From positions 1 to 64,000 of the forward strand of contig CALFUN010000004.1 in NCBI GenBank assembly GCA_937929915.1: a stretch of 64,000 nucleotides of DNA, given 5' to 3'. The stretch's first letter is position 1. Every line of letters starts with the position of its first letter. The DNA comes from an uncultured Caulobacterales bacterium (GTDB lineage: Bacteria; Pseudomonadota; Alphaproteobacteria; Caulobacterales; Maricaulaceae). The translations under genes were made by a program, and so were the position numbers. This document shows positions 46,230 through 55,538 of this stretch, one piece after another. Below the pieces are notes generated by a model. That model did not search any database and was not told the origin of the DNA. It saw only the letters and a list, made by a program, of their open reading frames with translations.

Positions 46230-48578
46230 TTAAGTCGTTTCGTTTTTATAATTATCACGAGGCGGTATAATTTTATCGCGAGCCCCCAAGCTCTCATCAC
46301 CCTTAATAACCGCAAGCGGTAAGGTTATTTTTACAACAGCGCCCGTTTGACCATCTGCGCGATCCGATAAAACTACGGTGCCGCCATGGTCTTCTATGAT
46401 GCGGTTGACAATGGTTAGGCCAAGGCCTGTGCCGCTCTCACGCGTCGTCACATAAGGCTCAAGCAAACGGTGCTTATCCTGCATAGGCCAACCAGCACCA
46501 TTATCTAAGACGCTGATTTCAATCTTATTATTATCAGGATTTTCTACAGCAATCGTGGTGATTTCACCGCGCAGCATGTCATCCCCGCTATCATCGACAT
46601 GGCGCATCACAGCCTCGCCCGCATTTTTGTAAATATTCGTTAAAGCCTGCATAAGCAGCCGCTCATCACCGTCCATTTGCGTATTTTCTGGCAAAGCTCC
46701 AGAGATGGTGAAGTCAATATCAGGGAAAGACACGCCTTGATCGAACAAAACATCTTTAATAACGCTGCGAAGATCAATTTGGGCAAATTCAGGCGCTGGC
46801 ATGCGCGCAAAGGCGGAAAACTCATTCACCATTTGCTCAAGACTATTGACTTGGCGAATAATGGTCTGTGTACAATTTCGAAATGTATCAGGGTCAGATT
46901 TAATTTCTTTGGCATATTTGCGGTCAAGCCGTTCCGCAGAGAGCTGAATTGGAGTTAGAGGGTTTTTAATTTCATGAGCGATGCGGCGCGCCACTTCGCG
47001 CCAAGCTGAATGGCGCTGCGCAGATACAAGCCGTGTCATATCATCAAATGTTAGCACCCAGCCCGTATCTTCGCGCGCGCCTTGATAGGCCGAAACCCGT
47101 AAATCAAAGTTCCGCTGCCCTTCATCCATTTCGAGGGTTACTTGATCTTCTGCCGTCCCGCCAAATGCTTCGCGTGCTTTCACAAATGCAGGCGAAAATT
47201 CCGGCAAGGCCTCATGAATAGGTTGCCCGATTAAAGCATAGGCACGATCGCCTAAAAGCAGCCGCGCAGATTCGTTGAGCAGCGTCACCTTGCCTGTCTG
47301 CCCAAGGCCAATAACGCCAGCTCTTACGCCAGATAATACCGCTTCGGAAAATTGACGTCTTTGTTCAGACAAATCATGCTCTCGGATCAGCTCATCTCTT
47401 TGCGAGTTCAGTTGCCGCGTCATACGGTTAAAGGCTCCGCCTAGGTCAGAAATTTCCCCCCAATTTTTCGACACTTGTACGCGCGCGCTCATATCGCCAG
47501 CCCGCACACGTTCTGCGGCATTAATAAGGCCAGATAGAGGGTCGATAATTCGGTTGGCAACAACCAGCCCTACCCAGATTGAAGCCATCAAAATCAACCC
47601 CGCTGATTCAAAAAATGTTAGCAAAAACAAACTATTACGCCGCGCTTGATTAGCATTAAACTGTGTGAGCTTCGTTGTCGCATTTTCTATACCCGTAATA
47701 CTGGACAAGACTTGACTATTTGAGCGTAATAATTGCCCCACATATAAAAACGCATTATCGTAATTTTCAAGCTTGGTTACGGCGATGAGAAAATTACTAT
47801 CATCGCGCTTTTGTAGCGCTAATCCGCCCGCCTCAAGACCTTCAAACACGGCCAATAAAGGGACTTGAAGGTCAGGGGCATTATCGCGTTCAAAGCGTGT
47901 TAAAACAAACCCATCCCCGCGCAGAATATAAATCGCGTCAAGCCCTCGGACATCAGCAAAGCGTTTTAACTCAGCCGTGTAAGAAATACGCGCGCGCAGA
48001 TCTTCTGTATTATTATTCAAGGCCGCTTTTAAAGTATTAATATCCGCCGTTAGGTCGACAAATTCTTGATCGACATAATCGGCTAAAATTGCGCGGGCTT
48101 GCTCCATATTGTCACGCACATCACTGCCAAAAATATTCGAGATATTCTGGCTAATCAAAGATGTTGAAAACGCCCCCACAATAATCGCGGGCGTTAAGGC
48201 CGCCAGACTAAATATCAGCACAAAGCGCCGATGTAATAGCGGCACAGACGGCCTTGTATTATCCGCAAAAAGGTTCATCCAAACGCGGCGGGCCAAATAC
48301 AGTGCCAAAATAGCGATTAAAATAGCATTAGACCGTAAAATAAAATAAGCCTGTTCTAACTCTAAGGCTTCACGTGAAAACGAAAATATTGTTCCCAAAA
48401 CCACTAAGAAAATGGCCGCTGCGAACATCACGCCAAACGCAGCCGATTGGACAACACGCGGGGTGCGGCGCGTGGCCGTGACTATGTCTTTTCTCTGTGT
48501 AAAGTTTTTCAACATGCCTGAATTTGGCATATTCAGCGTCAAATCTTTGGACGTATCAAATTCAGATAGTGAATTCAT
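46230..48578 (-). CDS. ntrY: Sensor histidine kinase NtrY
   Basis: A 782-residue membrane sensor kinase. Hydrophobic helices lie at about residues 47-70, 82-100, 118-142 and 325-345. The region between the last two helices is probably periplasmic. HAMP, PAS (about 420-510) and kinase modules follow. The phosphorylated His is in RIAHEIKNPLTPIQLSAERL, with N box NIYKNAGEA and G boxes DNGAGWP and GTGLGLTIV. It phosphorylates NtrX, encoded two bases downstream. Confidence 0.95.
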   Translation of the reverse strand: MNSLSEFDTSKDLTLNMPNSGMLKNFTQRKDIVTATRRTPRVVQSAAFGVMFAAAIFLVVLGTIFSFSREALELEQAYFILRSNAILIAILALYLARRVWMNLFADNTRPSVPLLHRRFVLIFSLAALTPAIIVGAFSTSLISQNISNIFGSDVRDNMEQARAILADYVDQEFVDLTADINTLKAALNNNTEDLRARISYTAELKRFADVRGLDAIYILRGDGFVLTRFERDNAPDLQVPLLAVFEGLEAGGLALQKRDDSNFLIAVTKLENYDNAFLYVGQLLRSNSQVLSSITGIENATTKLTQFNANQARRNSLFLLTFFESAGLILMASIWVGLVVANRIIDPLSGLINAAERVRAGDMSARVQVSKNWGEISDLGGAFNRMTRQLNSQRDELIREHDLSEQRRQFSEAVLSGVRAGVIGLGQTGKVTLLNESARLLLGDRAYALIGQPIHEALPEFSPAFVKAREAFGGTAEDQVTLEMDEGQRNFDLRVSAYQGAREDTGWVLTFDDMTRLVSAQRHSAWREVARRIAHEIKNPLTPIQLSAERLDRKYAKEIKSDPDTFRNCTQTIIRQVNSLEQMVNEFSAFARMPAPEFAQIDLRSVIKDVLFDQGVSFPDIDFTISGALPENTQMDGDERLLMQALTNIYKNAGEAVMRHVDDSGDDMLRGEITTIAVENPDNNKIEISVLDNGAGWPMQDKHRLLEPYVTTRESGTGLGLTIVNRIIEDHGGTVVLSDRADGQTGAVVKITLPLAVIKGDESLGARDKIIPPRDNYKNETT

Positions 48579-48732
48579 AATACCCTATTAGCAGAGCGTA
48601 ATTTCTTTAAGCTCTCATGGCCCCAACGTCACGATTAAACGATTGTCGCCTATAGAGGCATAGTAGTGACTGTGACTTCTATACCGCAGTGTTGCCGAAA
48701 ATCAATAGCCGTTATCATTCAAATGACAGGGC

Positions 48733-48764
48733 GCAGATTAATTTATATGCAGATTAATTTATAT
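48733..48764. repeat. 16-bp tandem duplication at the ntrC stop codon
   Basis: GCAGATTAATTTATAT occurs twice in direct tandem (48733-48748 and 48749-48764). The right copy contains the last codons and TAA stop of ntrC; the left copy follows the stop. The shared GATTAAT text recurs in the array at 58815. Confidence 0.9.
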
Positions 48765-50070
48765 CAAGAGACTTAAGCCGCGTGCGCAAAGTATTGCGGT
48801 GAATACCCAGCTTATCAGCCGCTTTGGCACGATTGCCGCCAGTAAGCCGTAAAGCTTCAATAATCAAAGGCCGTTCCACCCATGCCAGCGCTGATTGATA
48901 ATGCGCGTTGCCATCAATTAAATCATCTATATTTAAGAGCGTACGGCACGCCAATTCGATCTGTTTTTCCAAACGTCTTTTATCTTCACTTTCAGCGCCC
49001 GCCTTAGGTACATCTTTAGAAAATTCCTGTAAGACCATATCGGCAGTAATCACATCATCGGAATATAGCACAGCCAGGCGTCTGACGATATTTTCCAACT
49101 CGCGCACATTCCCCACCCAATTATGCCGATGCAAAATATCCAAAGCTTCTGTCTCAAAACGCCGTGTTTGCGAGGGGGAGGCTTTTGACAAAAAGGCTTC
49201 CGCAAGCTCATAGATATCGCGATCTCGAATGGACAAATCAGGAATACGCACTTCGGCAACATTGATGCGGAACAGCAAATCATCACGGAAGCTACCGGCT
49301 TCGACCAATTTGCGTAAATCTTTACGCGTGGCCGATAAAATACGCGGACGCGTCGAAGCGGAGATCATCTCAGCTTCCGTCATCAAAGCCAAAAGCCGCT
49401 CTTGTTGATGCAAAGATAGCTCGGCCACTTCATCAATATAAATATCTCCGCCATTGACTTTTTGAAGGGTCAAAGAGGTATTCTCAAAATCCGTTGTCCG
49501 TAGGAACGGTTTACTCTCTCGCGGGCCGCCATCATGTAACAGGCGGGCCACTAAATCCTTACCCGTACCAACAGAGCCTTGGATCAAAACAGGTAAATTA
49601 CCCGCCGCAAATCGCGACACAGCGCGAAAGACAGGCTGCATCACAGCGCTTCGGCCGATCATAGGTAATTTGCGCATATCACCTGTCTGTTTTTGACGGC
49701 GAGGATTTACGGACAACCCTGCCCGCGCCACAGCATTTGTTACATCATCCAAATCAAATGGCTTAGGCACATATTCAAAGACTTTATGCTGTCCAGATTT
49801 AAGGGCTGTATTGACCGTATTATTGGCGCTGATGATAATAATCGGCATTTTCGGACGAGCCGCCGTGATACTTGGCAGGCTTTCAAAGACCTCTTGTCCG
49901 CCCATCATAACATCCGTTAGGATAATATCGCCCTGCCCGCTCTCGGCCCATTTCATCAAAGTGCGCGCATTATCCGTGGCTTTGACACTATGCCCAGCAC
50001 GGCTCAGAGTTTTGGACAAGACCAAACGCACACTATCATCATCATCGGCGAGTAGAATTTCGTATTTCAT
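48754..50070 (-). CDS. ntrC: Nitrogen regulator NtrC, lacking the GAFTGA loop
   Basis: The response regulator of NtrB. The receiver has D53 (ILTDVMM). The AAA+ part has Walker A GSVGTGKD (165-172) and Walker B GGDIYIDEV (207-215). Only about 42 residues separate Walker A Lys171 from Walker B Asp213, about 24 fewer than in enteric NtrC, and no GAFTGA motif is present. This is like Rhodobacter capsulatus NtrC, which works with sigma-70. The Fis-type helix-turn-helix (NRAKAADKLGIHRNTLRTRL) is intact. The gene follows ntrB by 20 bases; its 3' end is duplicated in tandem. Confidence 0.94.
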   Translation of the reverse strand: MKYEILLADDDDSVRLVLSKTLSRAGHSVKATDNARTLMKWAESGQGDIILTDVMMGGQEVFESLPSITAARPKMPIIIISANNTVNTALKSGQHKVFEYVPKPFDLDDVTNAVARAGLSVNPRRQKQTGDMRKLPMIGRSAVMQPVFRAVSRFAAGNLPVLIQGSVGTGKDLVARLLHDGGPRESKPFLRTTDFENTSLTLQKVNGGDIYIDEVAELSLHQQERLLALMTEAEMISASTRPRILSATRKDLRKLVEAGSFRDDLLFRINVAEVRIPDLSIRDRDIYELAEAFLSKASPSQTRRFETEALDILHRHNWVGNVRELENIVRRLAVLYSDDVITADMVLQEFSKDVPKAGAESEDKRRLEKQIELACRTLLNIDDLIDGNAHYQSALAWVERPLIIEALRLTGGNRAKAADKLGIHRNTLRTRLKSLDIN

Positions 50071-50090
50071 TTAACAATCCTTATGAGATG

Positions 50091-51152
50091 TTAGTCTTGG
50101 CTAAATTGCGGCGCTGGCAGCAGTAAAGAAAAGACTGTTTGACCTGGACGCGATGTAACTTCAACGGCCCCGCCATGGGCTTGCGCAACCTTTGAAACCA
50201 GCGCCAGGCCTAAACCCTGCCCGCCTGATTTCGTTGTGACAAAGGGCTGAAAAATCTGACTTTGTTGATCGGATGCAATGCCGATTCCATTATCAATAAT
50301 GCGGACTTCGATAGGTAAGTACCGTGCATATTGCCCATCTTTCTCTCGCCCTTTCACACCCGCTCTAAAACTGGTCTCAAGTATAATTTCCCCTTTATTA
50401 TCAACAGCTTCACTAGCATTCTTAATAAGATTTAAAATAGCCTGTATAAGGCTATCTCCATGCCCAATCGTCTCTGGCAAAGACGGGTCATAACGCTCTG
50501 TGAAGGATAATGATGGATGGGCCGATTGAATAACACGGCGAGCTTGGCGTAGCACTTCATGAATATTCACACGCTCATTCATCTCTGCATTATCATCTCC
50601 AAGGGTTTCCATACGGTCAAGCAAGCGGCGAACGCGGTCAATCTCTGAGCTTATAAGGTCAATTAAGCTACGGCCTTCTTGTGTTGATACATCATCGCGC
50701 AAAAGCTGCGCCGCACCTTTGATCCCCGCCAGAGGGTTTTTCAACTCATGCGCAATCATACGCCCCATACCCGACACAACTTGTCCGCCAAGAGAGCTGT
50801 CTTTATTTTGAGGTCGAGTAAATAAGACGCTCAGGCCAATACCCGCTTCCGTCGGATAAGCGGTCAGATGGCATATTTGCAAATTGGCGGGCGTGCCTAA
50901 TTTTATCTCACAATCGCGAATCGTAATTGCAGATTGCGAGTCCGCGCATTTTTTGGTCATAGCGGCGACATCTTCATCAACACTGAAAACATCCCACGGA
51001 CATTTCCCAATAAGACGGCGTGATGACATACCGCTCCATTCTTGCATCGCTTGATTGACCCAAAGGATTTTATCTGACCCGCGATCCAGCAGGCATAATG
51101 GGAAAGGCCAATCTTCCGTGAGTGGAATGATATGTGATAAGGCCTCACTCAT
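50091..51152 (-). CDS. ntrB: Nitrogen regulation sensor kinase NtrB
   Basis: A soluble histidine kinase of 353 residues that phosphorylates NtrC under nitrogen limitation. An N-terminal PAS domain (about 10-110) precedes the phospho-His motif IAHELKNPLAGIKGAAQLL. N box NLIKNASEA and G boxes DNGIGIASD and GGQGLGLALV follow. The start overlaps the dusB stop by four bases, giving the classic dusB-ntrB-ntrC unit. No membrane segment, as expected. Confidence 0.96.
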   Translation of the reverse strand: MSEALSHIIPLTEDWPFPLCLLDRGSDKILWVNQAMQEWSGMSSRRLIGKCPWDVFSVDEDVAAMTKKCADSQSAITIRDCEIKLGTPANLQICHLTAYPTEAGIGLSVLFTRPQNKDSSLGGQVVSGMGRMIAHELKNPLAGIKGAAQLLRDDVSTQEGRSLIDLISSEIDRVRRLLDRMETLGDDNAEMNERVNIHEVLRQARRVIQSAHPSLSFTERYDPSLPETIGHGDSLIQAILNLIKNASEAVDNKGEIILETSFRAGVKGREKDGQYARYLPIEVRIIDNGIGIASDQQSQIFQPFVTTKSGGQGLGLALVSKVAQAHGGAVEVTSRPGQTVFSLLLPAPQFSQD

Positions 51153-52144
51153 GCGACGATACGTTCTGGCTTAAGAAATATATCAAGTAACAAGCCTCGC
51201 ACCTCATTTGGGTCTAAACTTCGGCAAATTTGGCCGCGGCGATTATCATCTGGCTGCAAGCCTGCTCCATCGCAATAGCCCGCCAGGTGTTTGCGCGCGA
51301 CACGCAGCCCCTTGCCTTCAGGATAAAAGTCTAAAATCTCATTGTAATGCATCAGCGCAATATCAGCTTTCACATGGGCCGTTAAAGGCTTTACGGGCAG
51401 CGTACCGTCTATTCGCGCCATTATATCGCGTAGCAACCAAGGCTGGCCAATTAAGGCACGGCCCAGCATAACACCAATCGCGCCAGATTGTTCCATCGCA
51501 GCGACCGCTTGATCAGGTGTGTGAATATCGCCATTGACAAAAACAGGCCGCTCTACTGCGTCAACAACGCTGCGAATTGCAGCCCAATCGGCTTCGCCCT
51601 TATAGAATTGACAGCGTGTTCGGCCATGAATCACGAACATTTCCACACCTATATCTTCGGCAGCCTTGCAAATATCTGCTGCGTTTAAGCTCTCATCATC
51701 CCAGCCAAGCCGCGTTTTCAGGGTCACAGGCACATCCACAGCCTCAACAACGGCTTGAATAATCTCATGCGCCAGTTCCGGCTCGCGCATTAAGGCTGAC
51801 CCAGATAGACCAGAGGTAACTTTGCGCGCAGGACATCCCATATTGATGTCAATAATTTGCGCGCCAGCTGCCGCGCATAGCTCGGCGCCCTTGCTCATCC
51901 AATGCGGGTCGCGCCCGACAAGCTGTATGGCGAGCGGATCAAGCTCTTTGCCCCCCGCCGCACGGGCTATATTTTCAGGATCACCTTTGGCCAAACCTTC
52001 ACCCGCAACCATTTCAGATACGACAAGACCCGGTGCAAATTGCTGCAAGATTTTACGAAATGGTAAGTCCGTCACACCCGACATTGGCGCGACTAAAACC
52101 CGACTTCGTAATTGCATATCACGAATATGAAGTGGTAAGCTCAT
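51149..52144 (-). CDS. dusB: tRNA-dihydrouridine synthase DusB
   Basis: A flavin enzyme that reduces uridines in the tRNA D-loop. The 331-residue protein starts LRSRVLVAPMSGVTDLPFRKIL. The catalytic Cys is in INMGCPARKVTSGLSGSALM, and the RNA-contact motif is IHGRTRCQFYKGEADW. It is first in dusB-ntrB-ntrC, with translational coupling to ntrB. Divergent from ispDF with a 60-base gap. Confidence 0.95.
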   Translation of the reverse strand: MSLPLHIRDMQLRSRVLVAPMSGVTDLPFRKILQQFAPGLVVSEMVAGEGLAKGDPENIARAAGGKELDPLAIQLVGRDPHWMSKGAELCAAAGAQIIDINMGCPARKVTSGLSGSALMREPELAHEIIQAVVEAVDVPVTLKTRLGWDDESLNAADICKAAEDIGVEMFVIHGRTRCQFYKGEADWAAIRSVVDAVERPVFVNGDIHTPDQAVAAMEQSGAIGVMLGRALIGQPWLLRDIMARIDGTLPVKPLTAHVKADIALMHYNEILDFYPEGKGLRVARKHLAGYCDGAGLQPDDNRRGQICRSLDPNEVRGLLLDIFLKPERIVA

Positions 52145-52204
52145 ATCTCTATATAAGCGCTATAGAACAACCGCACAATATTTCACCGCTGATTTGGAGT
52201 CAAA

Positions 52205-53377
52205 ATGGCTAGAAACGCACTTATTTTGGTCGCCGCAGGAATAGGCTCGCGGTCTGGCGCAAAAATACCAAAACAATACAGAGAGATAAGCGGAATTCCT
52301 TTAATTTCACATACGCTGAAAAATTCATCACAATCCATGAAATTTGACAATATCATTGTTGTTTTAGCTAAAAATGACCCTTATTTCTCAAAAATAGCTG
52401 TTAATCTCAGCATAGATGTTAAAACTGTTACGGGCGGAGCCAGCCGAACCGAGTCTGTTTATGCTGGTCTTAAGGCTCTCAAGGACACCCCGCCCGATCA
52501 TGTCTTTATCCATGACGCTGCACGGCCTTTCATTGACGCAGCATTATTTGACGCATTACGCCAAGCTTTAGATAGCTATGAGGCGGCTGTGCCAGCCTTG
52601 CCTATTATTGATGCGTTAAAAAACCTCGACGGAGATGCCGTTGACCGCGACTCCCTGCGGCGCGTACAAACCCCCCAAGCCTTTCATTATGGCAAAATCC
52701 TTGCAGCTTTTGAGGCTATGCCAGACGGAGCAAGCTTTGCCGATGACATTGCCGTCGCGCGCCAAGCAGGTCTGTCTATCACTTTTACAACGGGACATAC
52801 GCGTAATTTTAAGGTGACATACCCAGCCGATTTTGCCAAAGCCGCAGACATGTTAGAAACTCAAAACTCTCAAACTTATTTTACGGCCGTTGGAAACGGG
52901 CTAGATGTCCACCGCCTTGCCATGAATACGGCGCAGCAAAACAAGCCATTATGGCTGTGCGGTGTTGCGCTGGATTGCGGTATGCATCTGGTTGGACATT
53001 CAGACGCAGATGTCGGTTTACATACATTAACCGACGCGATTTTGGGCGCACTTGCTGATGGTGATATTGGCGATCATTTCCCGCCCGAAGACAACCAATG
53101 GAAAGGGGCTAGCTCTGACAAATTCCTTGCCTTCGCGGCCAATAAAATCACAGAGCGCGGCGGCAAATTACAGCATGTTGATCTCACCCTGATTTGCGAG
53201 AAACCGAAATTAAAACCTCACCGCGCCGAAATGCGTGCGCGCATAGCCGAGATTTTAAATCTGCCGCTAGGCCGTGTGAGCCTCAAGGCAACAACAACTG
53301 AAAAACTTGGCTTTACGGGACGCGGCGAAGGTATAGCCGCGCAGGCCACAGCCACAGTGATTTTACCTGATGTCTAA
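52205..53377 (+). CDS. ispDF: Bifunctional IspD/IspF of the MEP isoprenoid pathway
   Basis: A fusion of two MEP-pathway enzymes. The N-terminal half (about 1-225) is methylerythritol phosphate cytidylyltransferase: VAAGIGSRSGAKIPKQY and HDAARPF. The C-terminal half (about 228-390) is the cyclodiphosphate synthase: GNGLDVHRLA, GHSDADVGLHTLTDAILG and FTGRGEGIAAQA. The fusion is common in alphaproteobacteria. GGAG lies before the ATG. It feeds IPP and DMAPP to carotenoids and quinones. The stop overlaps the pncC start by eight bases. Confidence 0.97.
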   Translation: MARNALILVAAGIGSRSGAKIPKQYREISGIPLISHTLKNSSQSMKFDNIIVVLAKNDPYFSKIAVNLSIDVKTVTGGASRTESVYAGLKALKDTPPDHVFIHDAARPFIDAALFDALRQALDSYEAAVPALPIIDALKNLDGDAVDRDSLRRVQTPQAFHYGKILAAFEAMPDGASFADDIAVARQAGLSITFTTGHTRNFKVTYPADFAKAADMLETQNSQTYFTAVGNGLDVHRLAMNTAQQNKPLWLCGVALDCGMHLVGHSDADVGLHTLTDAILGALADGDIGDHFPPEDNQWKGASSDKFLAFAANKITERGGKLQHVDLTLICEKPKLKPHRAEMRARIAEILNLPLGRVSLKATTTEKLGFTGRGEGIAAQATATVILPDV

Positions 53378-53894
53378 TATCACTCCAAAAATAACCCTTG
53401 CTGACATATTCAAGCTTGCTGCCGAAACATTAGACGCCGCAAAAGCCAAAGGCATCAGCCTCGCCACGGCCGAGAGCTGCACAGGCGGACTTATTGGCGC
53501 AGCCTTGACCTCTATTGATGGAAGTTCTGCCAGTTTTCATGGCGGCATCATCGCCTATGATAATGCCGTTAAAACCAAACTACTTGGCGTCCCGCCCTCA
53601 ACACTTGGCAAATATGGCGCGGTGAGCGAAAAAACCGCACAGCGCATGGCTGCGGGCGCGCTTGAGCGCCTTAGTGTTGATATAGCCGTCTCGGTCACAG
53701 GCATCGCTGGCCCGGGCGGCGGGTCAGATGAAAAACCCGTTGGCACGGTCTGGATTGGCACCGCCCATACAGATGAGAATGGTAAGGTTATAGCTAAAGC
53801 CGCTTTGCATAATTTCGGCGATATTGGCCGCAATAAAGTACGCGATGTGACATGCTATGAAGCTTTAAAAGCACTTAAAGCTGCTTGCGTTTAA
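53370..53894 (+). CDS. pncC: CinA C-terminal domain protein (nicotinamide-nucleotide amidohydrolase)
   Basis: A 174-residue stand-alone CinA C-terminal domain. Family blocks are SLATAESCTGGLIGAALTSI, GGIIAYDNAVKTKLLGV and ITGIAGPGGGSDEKPVGTVWI. Proteins of this type deamidate nicotinamide mononucleotide in pyridine-nucleotide recycling. It overlaps ispDF by eight bases and shares three to four bases with the convergent RatA-type gene. Assignment to the family is secure; the enzymatic activity is family knowledge. Confidence 0.92.
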   Translation: MSNITPKITLADIFKLAAETLDAAKAKGISLATAESCTGGLIGAALTSIDGSSASFHGGIIAYDNAVKTKLLGVPPSTLGKYGAVSEKTAQRMAAGALERLSVDIAVSVTGIAGPGGGSDEKPVGTVWIGTAHTDENGKVIAKAALHNFGDIGRNKVRDVTCYEALKALKAACV

Positions 53895-54397
53895 TTTTGC
53901 GCAATCCCCAAAGCTTTGCACTGGGCGTCTATGTCAATCGGGCGGGCCTCTACAGTTTTGCAGATTTGCGCGGCGCGGCGTTCAAATGCGCCCAAAATCA
54001 CCTCTGTCGCTCTATCCATTTTCTCGCGCACGAGTATGTTGAGTGGAAACGCTTTTAGGCTCACATCAACTGAAAATTCTATCAATGTTGAGCCATCTTC
54101 GAGCGGATGAAATACCCATAGGTTTTCCAGCGTTTTCACCGCCCCGCTTTTATCCGCTTTAAAGACACGGATCCTTCGTGCATCGCGGTCTAATTGGACT
54201 TTGGACTTAAATGTTTCGCGCAGCATTTTATAGGCAATCACAGCCTCAGCCTCAAATTCATCATCAGATATAGCCTTGGTAATCCGCAGCGCCGAAATGA
54301 GATTGATAAATTTAGGGTAGCTTTCAACATCAGCGACCATCATGAGCAACTCATCGGCAGAATGCGCGATATGACGAACAAGGTTGGTAGACGGCAT
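53891..54397 (-). CDS. RatA/COQ10-type START-domain protein
   Basis: A START/polyketide-cyclase-fold protein of 168 residues from the ATG at 54397 (MPSTNLVRHIAHS). That start was preferred because it lies just after the lipA stop; an upstream start at 54463 would overlap lipA deeply. The core ELLMMVADVESYPKFI and the WVFHPLEDGSTLIEFSVDVSLK segments mark the RatA/COQ10 group. Members bind ubiquinone (COQ10) or are described as ribosome-association toxin RatA. In alphaproteobacteria a quinone role is the more likely one; that is inference. lipA precedes it in the same unit. Confidence 0.85.
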   Translation of the reverse strand: MPSTNLVRHIAHSADELLMMVADVESYPKFINLISALRITKAISDDEFEAEAVIAYKMLRETFKSKVQLDRDARRIRVFKADKSGAVKTLENLWVFHPLEDGSTLIEFSVDVSLKAFPLNILVREKMDRATEVILGAFERRAAQICKTVEARPIDIDAQCKALGIAQN

Positions 54398-54404
54398 GGC
54401 GAGC

Positions 54405-55370
54405 TTATGAATTATGCCGCGCGTTACGAGCCGCTTGCAGTTTCGCAAAATCTGAATCTGCATGATAAGATGAGCGTGTCAAAGGGCTGGCGGATACAAG
54501 TAAAAACCCTTTCGCTTTTGCAATGGTTTCATAGGATTTAAACTCTTCGGGCGTGACAAAACGATCAATCGCTGCATGTTTGCGTGTCGGCTGTAAATAT
54601 TGGCCAATCGTCAAAAAATCGATACCCGCAGAGCGCATATCATCCATCACTTGCATGACTTCCTCTTTCGTCTCGCCAAGTCCCACCATCAAACCAGACT
54701 TGGTAAATTGGCTTGGGTCGCGCTCTTTGACGCGCTCTAGCAGGCGCAAAGAGTGATAATAACGCGCGCCAGGGCGAATTTTCAAATAAAGGCGCGGCAC
54801 AGTTTCAAGATTGTGGTTAAACACATCGGGCCGCGCGTCAATAACCGCTTCTGCCGCGCCCGTTTTACGTAGGAAGTCTGGTGTCAGGATTTCAATGGTT
54901 GTTTGAGGCGACGCCTTGCGAATTGCATTTATAACATCGACAAAATGCTGCGCGCCGCCATCGGCCAAATCATCGCGATCCACTGAGGTAATCACAACAT
55001 GTTTGAGCTGCATTTCTGTCACAGCTTCCGCGATTTTACGAGGCTCATAAGCATCCACCTCTTGCGGTAAGCCCGTTGCGACATTGCAAAAGGCGCAAGC
55101 CCGCGTGCAAATCTCGCCAAGCACCATAAATGTCGCATGAGATTTCTCCCAGCACTCACCAATATTTGGGCAAGCGGCTTCTTCGCACACTGTCACAAGG
55201 CCTTTATCTTTGACGATCTTACGCGTTTTTGCATAACCGCGCGATGTGGGCGCTTTGACACGAATCCATTTCGGTTTACGCAAAATCTCCGTCTCCGGAC
55301 GATTGGCTTTTTCAGGGTGACGAACGCGTTTTGGCCCGCTCCCATTTGAATTATCAATTAAGACTGTCAT
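54405..55370 (-). CDS. lipA: Lipoyl synthase
   Basis: A radical SAM enzyme that inserts two sulfurs into octanoyl groups to make lipoate. The auxiliary cluster motif is [13 protein letters not shown] and the radical SAM motif is [10 protein letters not shown]. The C-terminal [11 protein letters not shown] is also diagnostic. The 321-residue length is normal. It supplies the lipoyl domains of PdhB and PdhC encoded 4-8 kb away. It reads directly into the RatA/COQ10-type gene. Confidence 0.97.
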   Translation of the reverse strand: MTVLIDNSNGSGPKRVRHPEKANRPETEILRKPKWIRVKAPTSRGYAKTRKIVKDKGLVTVCEEAACPNIGECWEKSHATFMVLGEICTRACAFCNVATGLPQEVDAYEPRKIAEAVTEMQLKHVVITSVDRDDLADGGAQHFVDVINAIRKASPQTTIEILTPDFLRKTGAAEAVIDARPDVFNHNLETVPRLYLKIRPGARYYHSLRLLERVKERDPSQFTKSGLMVGLGETKEEVMQVMDDMRSAGIDFLTIGQYLQPTRKHAAIDRFVTPEEFKSYETIAKAKGFLLVSASPLTRSSYHADSDFAKLQAARNARHNS

Positions 55371-55538
55371 AATGTATTAAATGGCGGCAATAGCGCATAA
55401 AAACAAGCTCTATTTCACCTCAAATCAGACCCTTTCTTGCTTTCAAATTGACGTGTGAAATAAAGCGCAAATACTGCATCCTTGCATTGAAGTTATTAAC
55501 CTTAATTTGCTAGTCAGGAAACGAACTGGGAATGCGGC

